A stretch of 64,000 nucleotides of DNA. It comes from JACKHA01 sp041401985. GTDB lineage: Bacteria > Planctomycetota > Phycisphaerae > Phycisphaerales > UBA1924. The position numbers and the translations under genes were made by a program. Under the pieces are notes generated by a model. The model saw only the letters and a list, made by a program, of their open reading frames with translations. It was not told the DNA's origin and made no database searches. How positions within the stretch are numbered: position 1 is the stretch's first letter; every line of letters starts with the position of its first letter. Location of the stretch: positions 1 through 64,000 of the forward strand of contig JAWKTE010000010.1 of NCBI GenBank assembly GCA_041401985.1. The letters are read 5' to 3'. Positions 60,717-64,000 of the stretch are shown here, one piece after another.

Positions 60717-61723
60717 TCCGCCATGTAGCGCCCGGTCTTGAGCCGCACGATCTGGCGGAGCAGGTCGTTGGCCAGGCTCGACGCACCGAACCTGAACAGG
60801 TCTGGCGACAACCACGGGCTCACGCCGCGGCCCTCTCCGTCGGCCTGGCGCGGCCCACGCCCCCCTCCGTCGCTCCGTCGCTCCGTCGCTCCGTCGCTTC
60901 CCCCGGCTGCGTCGCTTCCCCCCATCGTCTCGCCCACCATCACCAGGTACTGCACCGCCTGCTTGGCGGCCCGGATCCCGCCGGCGGGCTTCATGCCGAC
61001 CATCTCACCGGTCGCCAGCCAGTGCTCGCGGATGGCCTCGAGCATGACCAGCGTGACGGGCATCGTCGCGGCGGGCTGGACCTTGCCCGTGCTGGTCTTG
61101 ATGAAACCCGCGCCCGGCTCGCGCGTCAGGCCGGTGGCGTGCATGGCGTCGATCGCCAGGTGGCTGGCCCGGCGGACGTTGTCGAGCGTCTCGAGTTCAC
61201 CGGTCTCCAGAATCACCTTGAGGTGGGCCCGCCCAAGGCACGCCTCGGCGACCGCCTCGATCTCCCTGCCCACCTCGCGGTCCCGCCCCGCCAGGAACGC
61301 CCCGCGGCTGATGACCATGTCGATCTCGTCGGCCCCGTCGGCGATCGCCCGCTCGCAGTCCCGCAGCCGGATCTTCAGCGGGTACTGCCCCGACGGGAAC
61401 CCCGTCGCGACGCTGGCGACTTTCACGCCTGAGCCGGCGACGGCGTCCCGGGCCACCGGCACCATGGCCGGGTAGACGCAGACCGCCGCCACCGCGGGCA
61501 GGCGTTCTCCCAGAACCGCCTCGTCGTCCGGCAGGGGGCGGATGGCCTTGCGGCACAACGCCCGGACCTTCTCCGGCGAGTCCTTGCCCTCCAGCGTCGT
61601 CAGATCGAGCATCGACAGCGCCAAGCGGAGGGCTGCCGCTTTGGAAGTGGTCTTGATGGATCGGCGGGTGAACGCCGCGGCCCGCTCGCTGGCCATGACC
61701 GGATCGACGCTGAGGGTCCGCAT
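60695..61723 (-). CDS. deoC: Deoxyribose-phosphate aldolase, with repeat-encoded insert
   Basis: 342 residues. It splits 2-deoxyribose 5-phosphate into acetaldehyde and glyceraldehyde 3-phosphate. AVCVYPAMVPVARDAV, VASVATGFPSGQYPLKIRLR, GADEIDMVISRGAFLAG, LKVILETGEL, GAGFIKTSTGKVQPAATMPV (Schiff-base Lys) and GMKPAGGIRAAKQAVQYLVM are present. The expected C-terminal FRFGASSLANDLLRQI follows about 38 extra residues (262-300; SDGATERRSDGGG and more) encoded by a type A array. TACGAT lies 5 bases before the ATG. The product ends with YDFTES. Confidence 0.93.
   Translation of the reverse strand: MRTLSVDPVMASERAAAFTRRSIKTTSKAAALRLALSMLDLTTLEGKDSPEKVRALCRKAIRPLPDDEAVLGERLPAVAAVCVYPAMVPVARDAVAGSGVKVASVATGFPSGQYPLKIRLRDCERAIADGADEIDMVISRGAFLAGRDREVGREIEAVAEACLGRAHLKVILETGELETLDNVRRASHLAIDAMHATGLTREPGAGFIKTSTGKVQPAATMPVTLVMLEAIREHWLATGEMVGMKPAGGIRAAKQAVQYLVMVGETMGGSDAAGGSDGATERRSDGGGRGPRQADGEGRGVSPWLSPDLFRFGASSLANDLLRQIVRLKTGRYMADYDFTES
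60866..60922. repeat. Octamer array, type A (inside deoC)
   Basis: Four nearly perfect CCGTCGCT units, a spacer and a fifth GCGTCGCT. Read on the minus strand it is in frame in deoC and gives SDGATERRSDG. Confidence 0.85.
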
Positions 61724-61728
61724 GGAGG

Positions 61729-61734
61729 ATCGTA
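61729..61734 (-). promoter_or_regulatory. -10 box of leaderless deoC
   Basis: Minus-strand TACGAT, 5 bases (CCTCC) before ATG 61723. Confidence 0.5.
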
Positions 61735-61965
61735 CCCGCCCGGAAGCCTGACACGACGCCGGGTTCGGGCTTCCCGACGGCGGTCCGGCGTGAATCTGGG
61801 TCGGGTTTGCAGATTTCTTCGGTTGTGCGGTGGCACTTCCCGGAATCGGAGGCACCTTGAACGCGAGTTGGAGCGCCGCCGCGCTGCGGCATGGCGTTTC
61901 CGTGAGAGGGCGTTCGTTTTGGGCGTTCAGAGAGCGTCCGGAGAGAAAGAGAAGGAGTGAGTGCC

Positions 61966-62565
61966 ATGAAGGCGATGCGTCTGTTGAGCATCCTCGGTCT
62001 CGCCGGCGTCGCGGCGACGGCCTCTGCGCAGTCGGTCATGAACCCGTCGTACGAGAGCGGCCCGGCCTCGGCTGGCTGGACGCGCGTGAACCTCGGCTCG
62101 CAGGCCATCGAGGGCTGGACCGTCGACCAGGGCAACATCGACCACATCGGCACGATGTGGCGGGCCGCCGAGGGCAACCGCTCGATCGAGCTCAACGGCG
62201 ACGCCCCCGGGCGCATCCACCAGGTGCTCCAGACGAACCCCGGTTCGCAGTACATCGTCGAGTTCGCCCTCTCGGGCAACTGGGGCGGGCACTGGAACAA
62301 GAAGGTCCGCGTGACCGCCGGCGACGAGTCGGAACTGTTCTTCTACGACTCGACCGGCAACCGCTCATTCAACATGAACTGGGAGGATCGCCAGTTCGTG
62401 TTCACCGCGGACTCCGCGACCACCACGCTCCGCTTCGCGAGCAACAACTACGGCAAGCACGGCGGCGCGGTGGACAACATCCGCGTCTCCGAGATCATCG
62501 TCCCGGCTCCGGCCGCGGGCCTGGCGCTGCTCGGCCTGGCGGGCATGGGCCGCCGGCGCCGCTAA
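61966..62565 (+). CDS. Choice-of-anchor C-type secreted protein, PEP-CTERM-like (paralog 1)
   Basis: 199 residues. The signal peptide is LLSILGLAGVAATASAQ (cleaved near residue 23). The body is a jelly-roll-like beta domain (MNPSYESGPASAGWTRVN, WTVDQGNIDHIGTMWRAAEG, IVEFALSGNWGGHWNKKVRV, FTADSATTTLRFASNN). The tail VPAPAAGLALLGLAGMGRRR is a PEP-CTERM-like sorting signal: VPxP, hydrophobic helix, Arg cluster. The start is set by AAGGAG 9 bases before ATG 61966. It is the first of a tandem pair and a terminator follows. Role unknown. Confidence 0.82.
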   Translation: MKAMRLLSILGLAGVAATASAQSVMNPSYESGPASAGWTRVNLGSQAIEGWTVDQGNIDHIGTMWRAAEGNRSIELNGDAPGRIHQVLQTNPGSQYIVEFALSGNWGGHWNKKVRVTAGDESELFFYDSTGNRSFNMNWEDRQFVFTADSATTTLRFASNNYGKHGGAVDNIRVSEIIVPAPAAGLALLGLAGMGRRRR

Positions 62566-62622
62566 GGCGCGCCCCACGACACGCTTCTCTCCTCGCAACT
62601 TTGCGAACAACTGCACGCGAGC

Positions 62623-62645
62623 AACGCCCCGCCCAGCGGGGCGTT
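62623..62645 (+). terminator. Terminator after PEP-CTERM paralog 1
   Basis: 10-bp stem AACGCCCCGC/GCGGGGCGTT with a CCA loop, then GTTCGTTCT. It lies 57 bases past the stop. Confidence 0.7.
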
Positions 62646-62830
62646 GTTCGTTCTGCGTCCCTACCGATTGAATCGTGCGGAGCGTTATCGGAGCTGCGGC
62701 AACGCGGATCGGACGCCGCGTGGCCCGTGCAAGCGGCGAGAGCCGCGCAGGCTTCACGCCCGGGCCGCGAGACTTCGGCCGCGGCCTTGTGCCCCCGTCC
62801 GGCCGTGGCACCTTGGCCTACGGAGATCAC

Positions 62831-62859
62831 GGCAGGCAAACCCCGAGAGGGGAGCCGCC
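62831..62859 (+). promoter_or_regulatory. Structured leader hairpin before PEP-CTERM paralog 2
   Basis: GGC-A-GGC-AAA-CCCC-GAGA-GGGG-A-GCC-GCC folds into three stacked helices with a bulged A, an AAA/A internal loop and a GNRA-class GAGA tetraloop. It ends 10 bases before the ribosome site and so could control translation or stability. It matches no riboswitch family that can be recognised by eye. Confidence 0.4.
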
Positions 62860-62880
62860 GCGAGCAACAGGAGAGAGGCC

Positions 62881-63489
62881 ATGCACTCGAAGACCTGGAT
62901 GATGTCCATTGCCGGAGCCGCCCTGCTCGCGAGCGCGGCTTCGGGCGATGTTCCGATCGTGAACCCCTCGTTCGAGGAGGGCCCCGCCGAGGGTGCCTGG
63001 ACCCGCGTGAACGCCGGGGCCGACAGCATCGCGGGCTGGACCGTCGTCGGCGGGAACATTGACCACGTGGGCACACTCTGGCAGGCCTCCCACGGGGCGC
63101 GTTCGATCGACCTGAGCGGCGACGCGGCCGGGGCGATCGCACAGACCATCGAGACCGTGCCGGGGCAGGAATACCTGCTGACCTTCGCCCTGTCGGGCAA
63201 CTGGGGGGGCACGGACACGAAGTGGCTGGAGGTCTCGGCCGGTCCCGTGGTGCGGCAGTTCGGCGTCGACACGTCGCTGAACACGGGCTCTTCGATGCAC
63301 TGGCGCGACGAGTCACTGGCGTTCACCGCGGACTCATCGCAGACCACGCTGGAGTTCCGCTCGCTCACGCCGGGGTACTTCGGCCCGGCGATCGACGACG
63401 TGCGACTGGCCACGGTGCCCGGGCCGGCGACGCTGCTCGGGCTGGCGGCGGGCGTGATCGTGTCGGCCAGGCGTCGGCGCGGGCGGTGA
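62881..63489 (+). CDS. Choice-of-anchor C-type secreted protein, PEP-CTERM-like (paralog 2)
   Basis: 202 residues, clearly homologous to the gene at 61966 (shared WTRVN, AGWTVVGGNIDHVGTLWQAS, RSIDLSGDAAGAI, FALSGNWGG, FTADSSQTTLEF). The signal peptide is MSIAGAALLASAASG. The tail VPGPATLLGLAAGVIVSARR then RRGR is PEP-CTERM-like. AGGAGAGAGG precedes ATG 62881. The pair probably arose by tandem duplication. The proteins should be sorted to the envelope by an exosortase-type system not present in the window. Confidence 0.82.
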   Translation: MHSKTWMMSIAGAALLASAASGDVPIVNPSFEEGPAEGAWTRVNAGADSIAGWTVVGGNIDHVGTLWQASHGARSIDLSGDAAGAIAQTIETVPGQEYLLTFALSGNWGGTDTKWLEVSAGPVVRQFGVDTSLNTGSSMHWRDESLAFTADSSQTTLEFRSLTPGYFGPAIDDVRLATVPGPATLLGLAAGVIVSARRRRGR

Positions 63490-63520
63490 ACCTCAACTCC
63501 AACCGATCAGGGCCGCGGTC

Positions 63521-64000
63521 TCACGATCGCAGCCCTGTCGCGTCCCCTGTCGAGTGCGCTGTCGCCCTCGGCGATGGCGATGATCGCCCGAGCGCAAGCA
63601 GCGCAACAACCGCGTTCGCGGCGTGCGCGACCCGCGCGGGATCGTGCCACAGGTCGTTGTGGAGCGAGCCTTCGAACACCTCGATCCGCGACGCGGCGTG
63701 AAGCGAGGCCTCGGCGATCGCCCGCCCGTCGTCGATCGGGCAGATCTCGTCGTTCGACCCGTGCAGCACGAGCAGCGGGCACCGGACTTCGGCGGCGCGC
63801 GCGGCCCGATCGAACCCGTTCGGCCGGCGCAGCAGCGGGGCGGTCCGCGAGGCCAGCAGCAGCGCCGCCCCGAGCATTCCCGTGTGCGGAACCCGCATGG
63901 CCCGCAGCATGCGCAGCGCCGGCGTCCGCGGCACGCGATACGGCGCCTCGGCGACGACGCCCACGATGTTGGGATGGGACTCGTCCCGCAATCGGGCGGC
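63521..64000 (-). CDS. Alpha/beta hydrolase, C-terminal part
   Basis: The gene runs off the right edge; about 159 residues are visible. CPLLVLHGSNDEICPIDDGR with the acid Asp, followed by VFEGSLHNDLWHDPARVAHA with the catalytic His, is the C-terminal half of a serine-type alpha/beta hydrolase (peptidase S9/dienelactone-like or YqiA/BEM46 type). The nucleophile segment lies outside the window. A short Ser/Pro tail follows. The substrate is unknown. Confidence 0.8.
   Translation of the reverse strand, partial: AARLRDESHPNIVGVVAEAPYRVPRTPALRMLRAMRVPHTGMLGAALLLASRTAPLLRRPNGFDRAARAAEVRCPLLVLHGSNDEICPIDDGRAIAEASLHAASRIEVFEGSLHNDLWHDPARVAHAANAVVALLALGRSSPSPRATAHSTGDATGLRS

Larger units (their letters stand above)
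62566..62880. other. Spacer between the PEP-CTERM paralogs
   Basis: 315 bases: the terminator at 62623-62645, about 180 bases rich in short inverted repeats, then the structured hairpin 62831-62859 and AGGAGAGAGG before the next ATG. No coding frame is convincing. Confidence 0.5.

Noticed and set aside
62690..62870. Cyclic-di-GMP or other known riboswitch before the second PEP-CTERM gene.
   Set aside because: GGCAAACC is reminiscent, but the required downstream conserved segments and tetraloop receptor are missing.

Overview
The window is about 64 kb of GC-rich DNA (visibly near 70% GC) from a Gram-negative-type bacterium. Several signs point to Planctomycetota, class Phycisphaerae, probably Phycisphaerales. 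These are a secreted beta-helix protein ending in two D-L-T-T-T...D-D-F-F-Y-Y repeats (the planctomycete 'GC-type' dockerin-like tail), three surface proteins opening with LEPR/LEQR-V-x-LS, VPxP...RRRR PEP-CTERM-like tails, a membrane protein with a CxxCGYD...CPECG ribbon, and an rpmJ-rpsM-rpsK-rpoA-rplQ cluster without rpsD. LptB and an LpxR-like lipid A deacylase imply an outer membrane. The lineage call is inference from these families; no rRNA is present.

Layout. 1-7.5 kb: 3' end of acs, a DUF1963 protein, rnhA, a PilT-like ATPase broken by many frameshifts, a membrane-anchored degenerate GspE/PilB-like protein and a CvpA-domain protein. 7.6-18.7 kb: Nudix, purD, lptB, a PEGA lipoprotein, a zinc-ribbon membrane protein, a sulfotransferase-like protein (minus), plsY, a hexapeptide acyltransferase, a DUF104/PIN toxin-antitoxin pair, a glycosyltransferase (minus), ribD and a MoxR ATPase. 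18.8-25 kb: beta-helix protein (minus), then the ribosomal/RNA polymerase alpha cluster, in which rpoA is frame-disrupted. 25-31.3 kb: ruvB facing uvrB, a TPR membrane protein, a DinB-like protein, tRNA-Arg(ACG) and rpsT with a canonical terminator. 31.5-40 kb: an EamA protein, then three related beta-rich surface proteins on the minus strand, with a PhnB-like protein and fabI between the first two. 40.4-54 kb: nadC, uppP, serA, lpxR-like, a large secreted protein (minus), trpE, nth, tRNA-Arg(CCG), an MFS transporter and an S41 protease. 54-64 kb: a CobB-type sirtuin (minus), a LysM-S10 carboxypeptidase, a QueC-like protein, an HDOD protein, a cysteine desulfurase-like enzyme, deoC (minus), two tandem PEP-CTERM choice-of-anchor proteins and the end of an alpha/beta hydrolase.

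Most genes are single housekeeping units, not one pathway. Envelope functions recur: PlsY, FabI, UppP, LptB, LpxR, CvpA, adhesins, S41 and S10 proteases.

Two genome-wide patterns stand out. First, short degenerate arrays of 7-9 base units (at least five sequence flavours, often as an arm plus its inverted copy) are scattered between genes and also sit in frame inside conserved enzymes (acs, uvrB, trpE, deoC) or form their C-terminal tails. Second, at least sixteen housekeeping genes have a TANNNT box only 5-8 bases before the start codon, mostly with no Shine-Dalgarno, as expected for leaderless mRNAs, whereas exported and several ribosomal proteins have clear GGAG-type ribosome binding sites.
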